A stretch of 64,000 nucleotides of DNA, taken from the NCBI GenBank assembly GCA_900316265.1, contig ONCH01000016.1, positions 1-64,000 of the forward strand, in the 5' to 3' direction. The stretch's first letter is position 1. The number at the start of each line of letters is the position of its first letter. This DNA comes from an uncultured Prevotellaceae bacterium. GTDB taxonomy: Bacteria > Bacteroidota > Bacteroidia > Bacteroidales > Bacteroidaceae. Positions 25,025-34,224 of the stretch are shown here, piece after piece. Under the pieces are notes generated by a model that saw only the letters and a list, made by a program, of their open reading frames with translations, searched no databases and had not been told where the DNA came from. A program made the position numbers and the translations under genes.

Positions 25025-26482
25025 TTGGTTGTCAATTCACTGGCATTCCTGTGTTTCTTTTTCGTTGTATTAGCAGGCTATTACACTTGTCAACGAAAGA
25101 ACAGCATACAGAGCATATTCCTTCTAATATGTTCTTATTGGTTCTATACACAGGTTGACATTTCCATGGCTGGTTTGCTCGCGTTATTGACACTGGTCTT
25201 TTGGCTATTAGGATATGGCATCGACCACGCTATCAATAAGGAAAAAGAACGACAGGCATCACTGCTAACCACATTGAGCGTAGTTGTAGGCATCGGTGCA
25301 CTGTTCTATTTCAAATACCTTAATTTTTTTATCGGCTCGTTCGTCGCACTGGCTGATGTGGCAGGAATCCATCTGTCATGGACAGTAGCACATATCGTAG
25401 TTCCTATCGGTCTGAGCTTTTTCACATTCAAACTCATGAGCTATACGCTCGACATCTATCATGGAAAAATCAGTCACGAGAACAATGTTCTTGATTTTGC
25501 CAATTTTATAGCATTCTTCCCCACAATTCTCTCCGGTCCGATAGACCGTCCCAAGCCCTTTCTGAAGCAACTCAAGCAAAGTAGGCTGTTCTCCAGCGAC
25601 ACGTTCCTTTCTGGTTTCCGTCGTGTACTATGGGGTATGTTTATGAAGATGTGTATTGCCGATCGTCTCGACCTGTATATCAGTGCCGTATGGAATAACT
25701 ATGAACACCACTCAGCATCGTCTATTCTATTAGCATCACTTCTTTATCCTTTCCAAATGTATGCCGACTTTAGTGGCTATAGCGAAATGGCCATCGGTGT
25801 GTCATTAATGCTGGGTTTCAAGATTGCCGAGAACTTCAAGCGTCCGTTCTTTACCATTAACATATCACAGTACTGGAGTCGTTGGCACATGTCTCTGACA
25901 TCATGGCTGACAGATTATGTCTTCATGCCTTTGAATATTAAATTACGCGACTGGGGCACTAATGGCACCATTTGCGCTATTATGCTCAATATGGTGTTCA
26001 TAGGTATGTGGCATGGTGCAGACTGGACCTTCTTCCTCTTTGGTGTTTATCACGGCTTATGGTACATTCCATTGATGCTAAATGGCCAGTTCTTTAAGAA
26101 AACCAAAATTGCCGTTAATAGTCATGGATGGCCAACCAGTCCCTTTGTTATGAAGATGGTTGGCAACTATCTGGTTGTCACCGTAGGTCTTATGCTCTTC
26201 CACGCTACCGATATCACCGAGTTCGGGGCTATTCTCAGCCGTATCTGCGAAACATGGAACGGCAGTCTGTTCATTGATATGCCGACACTTGTCAACGGAG
26301 CCATCTGTTCCATAGCCCTCATCTATGTCGACATCCAAGAGGAGTGGTTTGCCAAGAAACACATATGGCTTCCCAACCGCATAGAGCCATTACGTTGGCA
26401 TCTGACAGTAGCAATAGAGATTGTCGCCATCTTGCTTTTCGGCATCTTCGACAGCAACCAATTCATCTATTTCCAGTTCTAA
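25025..26482 (+). CDS. MBOAT-family membrane O-acyltransferase (DltB/AlgI-like)
   Basis: The 485-residue protein has about 10-12 transmembrane helices and MBOAT hallmarks: SGPIDRP, QMYADFSGYSEMAIGVSLMLG, NISQYWSRWHMSLTSWLTDYV and IGMWHGADWTF with the catalytic His. No ATG occurs until about residue 49; the start is the TTG at 25025, giving (M)VVNSLAFLCFFFVV, which matches the usual MVFNSxxFLxFF beginning of the family. The enzyme should transfer an acyl group from the neighbouring ACP across the membrane to a polymer. A gene for an SGNH protein follows, as in dlt and alginate loci. Confidence 0.9.
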   Translation: MVVNSLAFLCFFFVVLAGYYTCQRKNSIQSIFLLICSYWFYTQVDISMAGLLALLTLVFWLLGYGIDHAINKEKERQASLLTTLSVVVGIGALFYFKYLNFFIGSFVALADVAGIHLSWTVAHIVVPIGLSFFTFKLMSYTLDIYHGKISHENNVLDFANFIAFFPTILSGPIDRPKPFLKQLKQSRLFSSDTFLSGFRRVLWGMFMKMCIADRLDLYISAVWNNYEHHSASSILLASLLYPFQMYADFSGYSEMAIGVSLMLGFKIAENFKRPFFTINISQYWSRWHMSLTSWLTDYVFMPLNIKLRDWGTNGTICAIMLNMVFIGMWHGADWTFFLFGVYHGLWYIPLMLNGQFFKKTKIAVNSHGWPTSPFVMKMVGNYLVVTVGLMLFHATDITEFGAILSRICETWNGSLFIDMPTLVNGAICSIALIYVDIQEEWFAKKHIWLPNRIEPLRWHLTVAIEIVAILLFGIFDSNQFIYFQF

Positions 26483-26489
26483 GCACACT

Positions 26490-27392
26490 ATGAAGAGACT
26501 TCTGATATATATACTTATCACCGCTTGTCTGTTCTTTGTCATCGACAGACTTTTAGGACTGGGACTGAAACAACTCTATCGTATGTCTAATGCGACGGAT
26601 GAATACAAGATAAGCTATTCCAACGAGACCACCGAAGCTCCCATTCTGTTTTTTGGCAGTTCACGGTGCTTGCATCACTATGTACCATCTATTTTCAAAG
26701 ACTCTCTAGGTAAGGAGTGCTTTAACACTGCCGACTGGGGCATTAAGAATATATACTACCACTACGGACTCTTAGGTAACATCCTCACGCGCTATACCCC
26801 ACAGACCATCGTTTTCGAAATTCATCCATGCGACTGGCTTGAAACACCCTTCTCAGGCACGGAGCGCGCCACATCTTTGGCACCCTATTGCGGAAAGAGT
26901 GATGAGTGCGACGATATGCTTCGATTGTCTGGCAAACTATGGGCCTATCGGCTGTCTATGGTATATCGTTATACTGGTAGTCTGCCCAATATGCTTTTGG
27001 GCAAGTATGGGGCTATGGATCGTAGTCTGAAAGGATGGAAGCCCATGGACGGTGTGATGGACACTACAGGAGTTAAAGCCGAAGAGTATCCTTTCCCCAT
27101 GAGCAAAGAGCGTACAGAGCTATTGGAGAAGTTCATTACAAAGTGTAAAGAACACAACATCCGCCTTATTCTTGCAGTATCGCCCATGTATATCTGTTCA
27201 GAGAAAAATGTTTTCAGCTACCCACGTCAATTGGCTGCCAAGCACCACCTGACATTTTTTGACTACTACCGCGATAGCGCATTTGTGGGCCATTCCAATC
27301 TATTTTATGACTATGGTCACCTGAACCGTCTGGGAGCAGAGCGTTACTCCCAAACGATTTGCAAAGAGCTTAAAGCAATCCTCAGCGATTGA
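26490..27392 (+). CDS. SGNH-type periplasmic protein, DltD/AlgJ-like partner of the MBOAT
   Basis: From the ATG at 26490 the protein has 300 residues. It begins with a membrane anchor (MKRLLIYILITACLFFVIDR) and continues as an SGNH/GDSL-like fold: ILFFGSSRCLHH (Ser block) and FYDYGHLNRLGAERYS (Asp-x-x-His block) near the C-terminus. A longer frame starting at 26421 overlaps the MBOAT gene and lacks support. Membrane-anchored SGNH proteins act with MBOATs in Dlt and alginate acetylation systems. The 3' end overlaps the convergent VOC gene by 11 bases. Confidence 0.78.
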   Translation: MKRLLIYILITACLFFVIDRLLGLGLKQLYRMSNATDEYKISYSNETTEAPILFFGSSRCLHHYVPSIFKDSLGKECFNTADWGIKNIYYHYGLLGNILTRYTPQTIVFEIHPCDWLETPFSGTERATSLAPYCGKSDECDDMLRLSGKLWAYRLSMVYRYTGSLPNMLLGKYGAMDRSLKGWKPMDGVMDTTGVKAEEYPFPMSKERTELLEKFITKCKEHNIRLILAVSPMYICSEKNVFSYPRQLAAKHHLTFFDYYRDSAFVGHSNLFYDYGHLNRLGAERYSQTICKELKAILSD

Positions 27393-27774
27393 CGAGTTCT
27401 ATCAGCCCCACCTCACTCTTCCAGAAATAGCATATCTTCCTGTTATTGAATGCTGGAGCTGCAACAGGCTTGAACAAGGGTGTAAAGTCCTGGTCCACCA
27501 TTTCCTCGTAAGCAGTCATGATATCGTCCACCTCATAGCAGGTATGGTATGGCGTTACACCACGCTTCAGCATCTTCTGCATCGTTTTATTGTCTTCAAA
27601 CGGCTCCACAAGTTCGATGTTCGGCTCCCCTTCCTTACGAAGGAAGCAAATCCGCGTACGTTGTGTATCATCATCGACAATCTGGTCTGCTGTGTAGCCT
27701 AATAGTCGGAATGTCTCCGCAGTCTTGGCAATATCATCGGTGACATATCCCACATGTTCAAATCTGCTGTTCAT
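27382..27774 (-). CDS. VOC-superfamily (glyoxalase-like) protein
   Basis: The 130-residue protein has two beta-alpha-beta-beta-beta halves (RFEHVGYVTDDIAKT... and TPYHTCYEVDDIMTAYEEM), with metal-ligand candidates His7, Glu (IELVEPF), His (PYHTCYE) and a final Glu (VGLIELVN). It looks like methylmalonyl-CoA epimerase-type VOC proteins found beside FkbH genes. It ends three bases before the FkbH stop region begins in the same orientation, and so is cotranscribed with FkbH. It may epimerise or isomerise the acyl group or its precursor, which is inference. Confidence 0.75.
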   Translation of the reverse strand: MNSRFEHVGYVTDDIAKTAETFRLLGYTADQIVDDDTQRTRICFLRKEGEPNIELVEPFEDNKTMQKMLKRGVTPYHTCYEVDDIMTAYEEMVDQDFTPLFKPVAAPAFNNRKICYFWKSEVGLIELVNR

Positions 27775-27777
27775 AAG

Positions 27778-29511
27778 CTACTTTCTATTGATATAACATT
27801 CACGAGGCTGATAAGTGTCCACATCCAGAACATACTGAGCAGTTTCAGCCCCCTCTACTGTCTTGAATCCCAAGCCAACATAGTGTTGTTCCACCATTTT
27901 ATTCTTTAGCGTCGGCAGATATTCACCTATTATATATTTATAGTCCCTGGCCTTTGCTTCCGCAACCATAGTGTTCAATGTAAAGTTCTCCATACCGCGT
28001 TTCAGCACACGACAACTCATAAACCAAGTATCAACAAACAGTGTCTCAGCATTCTGAGGTTTCATAATCACAACAGCTATCAACCCATTGTCGCCAAACT
28101 TATCCTCCAACGTAAAGCTGAGGTCAACGACCGTTTTGTCCGCTGCCATCGCATCTATATCAGCCTCGGTATAGCGCACCGTACGCAGATTAAACTGATT
28201 ACTGCGCTGTGACAGCTGCGCTACACGCGGTGTATTGAATTTAGTAAAACCACTGACTATAGAGACCATATTCAGTGACTTCAAGAAATCTGCTTCGTTG
28301 GCAAACGTCTTTTGCAGAGACACACGCTGTGCCTCCACCTGATACTGCTTAGTACGGTCTTTATCCAAACCGCTATATGATGCCGTTTCAAACAAGTTCT
28401 CCCCATACAAGAATTCCAGATACTCGCCAGGATCTTCGGGCAATTCCGGTACCGTGATTCCCGGAATATTCTCACGCACCATATTACGTTCAAAAGGATT
28501 GTCGTCCAAAAATACTATCGAGTCGAAACCGATATTCAGCACCTGTTGAATGGCACGAATATTATCTACTTTCGTCTCCCAATTTGCCATGAATACAGCA
28601 ATATCGTCTAACTTCAGCACCATTTCAGGATGTTTTTCAAAAGGTTCCTTCGCTGTTTCCTCGTTATTCTTTGAAGCCACACAGATGATAACACCCCTTT
28701 GTTTCAGTTTCTTCACCCACATCTGGAACTCAGTGAAGGCCTTGCCAATGCCCAATCCATGGCCTAACTGTATTCCCTCTATGCCATCATCGCCTATGAC
28801 ACCGCCCCACAACGTATTATCAAGATCGAGTATCAGACACTTCTTAAACTGTCCGCGCATGGCACTGACAATATCGATTGTGCGCGAGGCTACCATAGGT
28901 AATGCGTCTACCGAGAGTACCATCTCTGTACTTACATAGACATTAGGGGCAAACATACGGTCACGTCCTATTTTGTTCTGCACACCGGCTATATCGCAGA
29001 CAAACAGATTGGGATGCTGCTGGGCCAGTTGCATCAAACCATAGTTCAGCTTACGTACCTGCCAGGTCAGCGATGCCTCCACCTTGTTGGCGTAACTGCC
29101 AAACACAGTATCCTCTATCTCCGGATAGTTCATGCAGAGAATCTTTTTACTCTGCCACTGCGGATTTTGGCATATTGATGCAATAAAGTCAAGACGCTCA
29201 TCAGCCAATGCACACTGTTGTGACTCGCCAAGCATGGCATGATGCTCACCGAGTTTATGGGTCGACTGGAAAAGCACTACGTAATCAGCGTCAAAGGCAT
29301 GCAATTCACTCGACGGATCCATAAACTGACGCTCTACTTGATTGTATTCAGCCTCAAACAGGTTCAGGTCATACCCTCTACTGATTGCCTCGCCACGAAG
29401 TGCCATAGCGAGAAACTGGGTAGCGGTATCGCCCACTAATGCCAAACGTGGTGCATTCTCTGCAATAGGTGTATTCTTACAGTTCTTTCTTAGTTGCTTA
29501 AATGTCTTCAT
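27778..29511 (-). CDS. FkbH-type HAD protein (probable glyceryl-ACP synthase)
   Basis: I choose the ATG at 29511 (577 residues); a longer frame to 29613 runs through the promoter. An N-terminal SGNH-like region (about 1-190, LVGDTATQFLA) precedes a HAD domain of the FkbH class with CLILDLDNTLWGGVIGDDG (Asp229 and Asp231), ICVASKNNEET and DSIVFLDDNPFERN. A GNAT-like C-terminal region follows (about 440-577; GLIAVVIM, FVDTWFMSCRV). Well-studied FkbH enzymes take D-1,3-bisphosphoglycerate, remove phosphate and load glyceryl onto an ACP. An ACP, MBOAT and SGNH protein are encoded just upstream on the opposite strand. Confidence is high for the family and moderate for the exact substrate. Confidence 0.87.
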   Translation of the reverse strand: MKTFKQLRKNCKNTPIAENAPRLALVGDTATQFLAMALRGEAISRGYDLNLFEAEYNQVERQFMDPSSELHAFDADYVVLFQSTHKLGEHHAMLGESQQCALADERLDFIASICQNPQWQSKKILCMNYPEIEDTVFGSYANKVEASLTWQVRKLNYGLMQLAQQHPNLFVCDIAGVQNKIGRDRMFAPNVYVSTEMVLSVDALPMVASRTIDIVSAMRGQFKKCLILDLDNTLWGGVIGDDGIEGIQLGHGLGIGKAFTEFQMWVKKLKQRGVIICVASKNNEETAKEPFEKHPEMVLKLDDIAVFMANWETKVDNIRAIQQVLNIGFDSIVFLDDNPFERNMVRENIPGITVPELPEDPGEYLEFLYGENLFETASYSGLDKDRTKQYQVEAQRVSLQKTFANEADFLKSLNMVSIVSGFTKFNTPRVAQLSQRSNQFNLRTVRYTEADIDAMAADKTVVDLSFTLEDKFGDNGLIAVVIMKPQNAETLFVDTWFMSCRVLKRGMENFTLNTMVAEAKARDYKYIIGEYLPTLKNKMVEQHYVGLGFKTVEGAETAQYVLDVDTYQPRECYINRK

Positions 29512-29530
29512 AAAATAACATTTTACGTTG

Positions 29531-29538
29531 CAAAGATA
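29531..29538 (-). promoter_or_regulatory. -7 promoter element TATCTTTG for fkbH-VOC
   Basis: Minus-strand TATCTTTGCAACG, 19 bases before the ATG at 29511. Confidence 0.6.
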
Positions 29539-29580
29539 CGAATAAGTGAGTAAAATGCAAAGAAAAAGAAGTTTTTTTTG

Positions 29581-29588
29581 TACCTTTG
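29581..29588 (+). promoter_or_regulatory. -7 promoter element TACCTTTG five bases before the esterase ATG
   Basis: TACCTTTGCAGTCATG: the start codon at 29594 coincides with the expected transcription start, so the mRNA may be leaderless. It is divergent from the fkbH promoter. Confidence 0.6.
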
Positions 29589-29593
29589 CAGTC

Positions 29594-30802
29594 ATGAAGC
29601 ATTGCTTAATCACATTTTTCTATGCTATCGCATTCATCCTGTGCTCCTGTCATCAGCCTCAAGAGCACAAAACTGTCATTTGTGTTCCTGTTTACGGGCA
29701 AAGTTTGGCATTAGGAGAGGAAGCGATACGTATCACCGACTTCGACTCGTTGTCACAATATGCCAATGGACGTATTGTCACAGAAAATATGGATCACAAT
29801 TTCGGCTATTTTGAGCCCAATACGCTCAAACGTAACATAAAAAAAATAACCAATTACCAAGAACGTGCTTTCGAGTTGTCCGTTTATAGCATGGCTGAAC
29901 TTCTTGCAGACAACACAGGTAACGATACACTTATCTGTATTTTTCCTGGCGGACAGGGGGCTACAGATATTGCGCACTTAGGAAAAGGCTCAGAAGCATA
30001 TCAGGTATTTATTAACGATATAACCACCGCATATCATGCTGCTCACGAACGCGGATGGGATTTTCTCCTACCAGCCATCTGCTGGATGCAAGGAGAGTCA
30101 GATATCATAGACTATCCCGACACCGACTATAGGCAACTTTTATTGCAATTCACGAAGGATATCAATAAAGATATCAAAGAGATTACCAATCAACAACAAG
30201 ACATTCACCTTATCTGCTATCAGACCAATCCCGTTAGCAAGGCCAAGAACTTCAATCCAACTTCTTATCACTGTCCGGAGACCACTGTTCCACAAACATT
30301 GCTCGAACTGGTGCGCGACTCATCCTGCTTTCATGCTTCAGGTCCCATATACCCTTACGACTATGCCCGTGAGGCCATTCATCTCGACGGCAAAGGACAG
30401 CGAGCACACGGAAAACTCGTCGGATTGGCAGCTCTTGACATTTTGCACCAAAGGAAACAAAGACGTGCCCTACTTCCTCTTGGTCTTACATCCCAAGACA
30501 ATGAGGTTATTGTCCATCTTAACGTTCCAACCCCTCCGTTATGCCTCGACACGCTGACCGTAAAAAAGGTTACCCATTACGGTTTCAGCGTCATTACTCC
30601 AGACAATCGTGACATTGCAGAACGAATCATTATAGAAGGTGAAAACATCCACATTTTATGCACTGAAAATCCTGTTAATGTAAAAGTTCGCTATGCCGTT
30701 AACGGTGAACCCATGAAAAGCGGACGCATTCATGGACCTCGCGGAAATCTGTGCGATGCAGCGGGACATTGGTGTTATCAGTTCGATATGCTCTGCAAAT
30801 AA
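29594..30802 (+). CDS. SGNH-fold esterase lipoprotein (sialate O-acetylesterase / CE6-like)
   Basis: From the ATG at 29594 the protein has 402 residues. It starts with a lipoprotein-like signal (IAFILCSCHQ; Cys18 or Cys20 as lipidation site). The esterase signs are VYGQSLALGE (GQS Ser block), FPGGQGATDI, CWMQGESDI (the WxQGExD block of the sialate O-acetylesterase family) and IHLDGKGQRAHG (Asp/His block). The C-terminal ~120 residues look like a beta domain. It should remove ester-linked acyl groups from a glycan in the periplasm or on the surface, and could be the eraser to the neighbouring acyltransferase. A longer frame at 29546 runs through the promoter and is rejected. Confidence 0.8.
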   Translation: MKHCLITFFYAIAFILCSCHQPQEHKTVICVPVYGQSLALGEEAIRITDFDSLSQYANGRIVTENMDHNFGYFEPNTLKRNIKKITNYQERAFELSVYSMAELLADNTGNDTLICIFPGGQGATDIAHLGKGSEAYQVFINDITTAYHAAHERGWDFLLPAICWMQGESDIIDYPDTDYRQLLLQFTKDINKDIKEITNQQQDIHLICYQTNPVSKAKNFNPTSYHCPETTVPQTLLELVRDSSCFHASGPIYPYDYAREAIHLDGKGQRAHGKLVGLAALDILHQRKQRRALLPLGLTSQDNEVIVHLNVPTPPLCLDTLTVKKVTHYGFSVITPDNRDIAERIIIEGENIHILCTENPVNVKVRYAVNGEPMKSGRIHGPRGNLCDAAGHWCYQFDMLCK

Positions 30803-30854
30803 CCATTTATATACAAAAAAGTATGAAAAATTTGGATTATTAGCGAAAAGAATG

Positions 30855-30862
30855 TAATTTTG
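30855..30862 (+). promoter_or_regulatory. -7 promoter element TAATTTTG for the glycosyltransferase-flippase operon
   Basis: TAATTTTGCAGAC with TTTGGATT at 30831-30838 as -33, about 20 bases apart; the ATG follows 14 bases downstream at 30877. Confidence 0.65.
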
Positions 30863-30876
30863 CAGACAAAATAGAC

Positions 30877-31788
30877 ATGATGCCGATAATATCTATCATT
30901 ACCATCAACTACAATGGGCTGAAAGACACCTGTGAACTGATGGACACATTACCTTTAGACGATACGTCAATAGAGGTAATCGTGGTGGATAATGCCTCAC
31001 GCGAAGACGAGGCAACAGTTATCCAGCAGCGCTATCCGCAGGTCAAGGTCATTCGCAGCAATGTGAATCTGGGCTTTGCGGGGGGCAACAACCTCGGTAT
31101 CGAAGCTGCCAGTGGTAAGTACCTATATTTCATCAACAACGATACCTTGCTGTATCTCCAAGACGAACCAATAAAGAAATCGAAGCATGGCATGCAGGCA
31201 GACCTCAAGGCGCTCGTCGACCGACTTGACTACGACCCGCAGATAGGCATGGTGTGTCCGAAGATTCGTTTTGCATGGGGACAACATCCTATTCAGTATG
31301 CAGGGTTCACCCCACTCTCACGCGTCACGCTACGTAACCACGCAATAGGTTTCAACGAACTGGACTACGGACAGTATGACACAGCTCATCCTACGCCCTA
31401 TGCCCATGGTGCCGCAATGATGGTGCGACGTGAGGTCATTGAAAAGGCTGGCATGATGCCTACCTGTTTCTTCCTCTATTATGAAGAACTCGACTGGTCT
31501 ATGATGATTCAGCGTGCTGGCTATACCGTCTGGTACGAGCCCGCCAGCACCATCTATCATAAGGAGAGTCAGACAACCGGACAGGAAAGTCCTTTGCGTA
31601 CCTATTACATTACACGCAACCGCCTGCTCCTTGTTAAGCGCAACAGCCCTCTCCCATGGCGTTACTTGTCCTATCTCTACCTCATCTTCGTAGCAGGCAC
31701 CAAGGCGATACTAAAAGACCTGTCGAAACGACGCTTCGACTTGGCAAAAGCCACATTGCGGGGACTTTGGCATTTCATAAAACTCTGA
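30877..31788 (+). CDS. GT2 family glycosyltransferase
   Basis: The 303-residue enzyme is a GT-A fold family 2 glycosyltransferase: SIITINYNGLKDT, EVIVVDNASREDE, NVNLGFAGGNNLGIE, FINNDT (the DXD equivalent is NND), PYAHGAAMMVRREV and YEELDWSMMIQRAGY. This set is that of the WbbL/rhamnosyltransferase-like group. It probably adds one sugar of the repeat unit at the cytoplasmic face. The first gene of a rightward run (30877-35763) with only 4 bases to the next. The start may be either of two adjacent ATGs. Confidence 0.9.
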   Translation: MMPIISIITINYNGLKDTCELMDTLPLDDTSIEVIVVDNASREDEATVIQQRYPQVKVIRSNVNLGFAGGNNLGIEAASGKYLYFINNDTLLYLQDEPIKKSKHGMQADLKALVDRLDYDPQIGMVCPKIRFAWGQHPIQYAGFTPLSRVTLRNHAIGFNELDYGQYDTAHPTPYAHGAAMMVRREVIEKAGMMPTCFFLYYEELDWSMMIQRAGYTVWYEPASTIYHKESQTTGQESPLRTYYITRNRLLLVKRNSPLPWRYLSYLYLIFVAGTKAILKDLSKRRFDLAKATLRGLWHFIKL

Positions 31789-31792
31789 AGAC

Positions 31793-32959
31793 ATGGAATT
31801 TTGGGATATTTTATATTACAGCGATTTATTCTTTTTCATCTTCGTCTGTCTGACGGTGATGTATATGGGACTTTTTGCAATGGCCTCCATGTTCAGCCAT
31901 CATCAAGACGTTCCGAAGACTCGCATAGAAAACCGTTTCATAATTTTCATACCTGCATACAAGAATGGACATAGTGCTGAGCAGACGGTACGCTCTATTT
32001 TAGGGCAGACCTATCCCCAACGTCTTTTCGACGTGACTGTGATTGCCGACCAACTTGATGAGATGAGTAATTTCCGTCTAGCTCAACAGCCCATCACTCT
32101 CTTGACACCTAACTTCACAAAGAGTTCACGTGCTAAATCCCTGCAGTTGGCTATCAACAACCTGCCACAGTTCAAACTGTACGATATTGCCGTTGTGCTC
32201 AATCCTGGCAATATTGTTGAACCCGAATTCCTCAGCCAGCTTAACGAAGCATACGAAGCTGCAGGTACCAAAGCTATTCAGTGTCACATGCTCTCGCAGA
32301 ACCGTGATACCGTATCGGCCCGTCTGAGTGCCATCTTCGAGGAAATCAACAATTCCATATTCCGTCGCGGTCACGTCACGCTAGGACTCTCTGCCGCAGC
32401 AGCCAGCTCAGCTATGGCTTTCGACTTCAACTGGTTCAAGGCCAACATCATGACGACCAATACATCTTGGGACGACAAGGAACTGGAGTCACGTCTGCTC
32501 CGACAACATATCTTCGTTGACTATTTCGACGACATCATGGTATTCTCCGAGAAGACGCGTAATGCTGAGGACTTCAACCGTCAGCGCGGTCGTTGGCTAT
32601 TGTCCCACCTATCGACCATCGTACGCAACATTCGTTATCTTCCTGGTGCCATTATTCGGCGCCATTACGACCTAGCTGATAAAATCATCCAATGGATGCT
32701 GTTGCCACGTATGCTGATGATGGCCATCATCCTCTTCATGGGCGTCATTATGCCTTTCATATACTTCTCGCTGGCACTCAAATGGTGGGCGTTATTTGCT
32801 ATCGTGCTGTTCATCTTTGCACTGGCTACGCCTAACTATCTAGTCGACGACAAGTGGGATCGCACCTTCTTCCTGATTCCCGTCATTTTAATGACATCCG
32901 TCCTGTCGAAGACTCGCTTTGGCAAGAAACTGAAAGATATAACAAATAAAAAACTATAA
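31793..32959 (+). CDS. Membrane GT2-like glycosyltransferase with degraded DXD motif
   Basis: The 388-residue protein has an N-terminal membrane helix (about 10-33), a GT2 domain (about 45-280) and two or three C-terminal helices (about 300-375), the same architecture as its downstream neighbour. It aligns over its whole length with that neighbour (PITLL, KSSRAK against KSSKAK, EEINN, QRGRW against QRLRW). Where the neighbour has VILDADNVV, this protein has VVLNPGNIV, so both DXD aspartates are gone. GSGM is also changed to SSAM. The late acidic motif is kept (WDDKELES). It is either inactive or a partner subunit. Confidence 0.85.
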   Translation: MEFWDILYYSDLFFFIFVCLTVMYMGLFAMASMFSHHQDVPKTRIENRFIIFIPAYKNGHSAEQTVRSILGQTYPQRLFDVTVIADQLDEMSNFRLAQQPITLLTPNFTKSSRAKSLQLAINNLPQFKLYDIAVVLNPGNIVEPEFLSQLNEAYEAAGTKAIQCHMLSQNRDTVSARLSAIFEEINNSIFRRGHVTLGLSAAAASSAMAFDFNWFKANIMTTNTSWDDKELESRLLRQHIFVDYFDDIMVFSEKTRNAEDFNRQRGRWLLSHLSTIVRNIRYLPGAIIRRHYDLADKIIQWMLLPRMLMMAIILFMGVIMPFIYFSLALKWWALFAIVLFIFALATPNYLVDDKWDRTFFLIPVILMTSVLSKTRFGKKLKDITNKKL

Positions 32960-32988
32960 CTCCATAACACCTTATTACAAAAGAAATT

Positions 32989-34218
32989 ATGATTTGGATT
33001 ATTCTGCATATTATCGAGATCTTCTTCTGGTTGTTGCTAGCAGCTTCCGGCGCCTACATTCTGTTCTTCGCATTGGTATCGATGCTTTGGAAGAGACCTA
33101 TTTCGCCCCTCTCAGCTTATCTGGAAGGACAAATACGCTCCATGCGAGAACCACGACAGTTTACCTTCCTAGTGCTCTACCCTGCCTACAACGAAGACCG
33201 CGTCATTGTCAATTCTGTACACACCTTCTTGGGCCAATACTATCCCTACAAGGGATTCCATGTTGCTGTCATCTCCGACCACATGCAACCAGAGACCAAT
33301 GAGAAGTTGGCACAGCTACCCATCACGCTCTTACAGCCCATCTTCGAGAAGAGCAGCAAGGCCAAAGCCATGCAGTATGCCCTGCAGCAGATTCAGGGCG
33401 AATACGACTATGTCGTCATCCTCGATGCTGACAACGTTGTAGAATCTGACTTCCTTGCCAAGCTCAACGAGGTCTGCAACAAAGGCTATGATGCCATTCA
33501 GTGTCACCGTTGTGCCAAGAATTCCAACAACGACATCGCCGTGCTCGATGGTGTCAGCGAGGAAATCAACAACACCCTCTTCCGCAAGGCCCACAACCGC
33601 ATCGGTCTCTCTTCAGCACTCATCGGCTCTGGCATGTGCTTCCGTTACAAGTGGTTCAAGAAGAATGTCTACAAACTCTCCACGGCAGGTGAGGACCGTG
33701 AACTTGAAGCCCTTTTACTGCGCCAGAGAATTCATATCCACTACGAGCCAGATATCCACGTCTATGACGAGAAGGTTTCCAACAAGGACAACTTCCAGAA
33801 GCAACGCCTACGCTGGATGACCGCCCAGATACAGAGTCTCTTCTCACTCCTGCCTTACCTTCCTCAGGCTCTGATGGAGGGCAACATCGACTATATCGAC
33901 AAGACCTTCCAGCAAGCCCTCATTCCGCGTTCAATGCTGGTGGTTGGTGCTTTTGGCATGGCCCTTGTTATGACACTGTTCTGCTTAATCTTCTCACTCA
34001 CGTGGTATATCAAGTGGTGGCTCTTATTCCTCTTCATCTGTCTATCACTCTACGTTTCTACCCCCAAGCAGTTGCGCAGTCACTCTGTTTTCGGCAAGAT
34101 TCTATCCTTACCCAAACTTGTTTGGAAGATGGTGATGAACATCCTGAAGATAGACCGCAAGAACACCGACTTCATCCATACCACCCACGATAGTCAAGAA
34201 GAAAAAATAAAGAAGTAG
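32989..34218 (+). CDS. Membrane GT2 family glycosyltransferase (processive-type architecture)
   Basis: The 409-residue protein has one N-terminal helix, a GT2 domain and C-terminal helices (about 305-360). Catalytic motifs are intact: LYPAYNEDRVI, ILDADN (DXD), GSGMCFRYKW, GEDRELEALLL (ED) and QKQRLRWMTAQ (QxxRW). This layout resembles BcsA/HasA-like and N-acetylglucosaminyltransferase enzymes of the inner membrane. It is a tandem paralogue of the preceding gene, 29 bases downstream. A flippase gene follows after 6 bases. Confidence 0.9.
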   Translation: MIWIILHIIEIFFWLLLAASGAYILFFALVSMLWKRPISPLSAYLEGQIRSMREPRQFTFLVLYPAYNEDRVIVNSVHTFLGQYYPYKGFHVAVISDHMQPETNEKLAQLPITLLQPIFEKSSKAKAMQYALQQIQGEYDYVVILDADNVVESDFLAKLNEVCNKGYDAIQCHRCAKNSNNDIAVLDGVSEEINNTLFRKAHNRIGLSSALIGSGMCFRYKWFKKNVYKLSTAGEDRELEALLLRQRIHIHYEPDIHVYDEKVSNKDNFQKQRLRWMTAQIQSLFSLLPYLPQALMEGNIDYIDKTFQQALIPRSMLVVGAFGMALVMTLFCLIFSLTWYIKWWLLFLFICLSLYVSTPKQLRSHSVFGKILSLPKLVWKMVMNILKIDRKNTDFIHTTHDSQEEKIKK

Positions 34219-34224
34219 AAAAGC

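Noticed and set aside
29512..29613. N-terminal extension of FkbH with hydrophobic stretch
   Set aside because: It includes the -7 element TATCTTTG; the ATG at 29511 gives the usual FkbH start.
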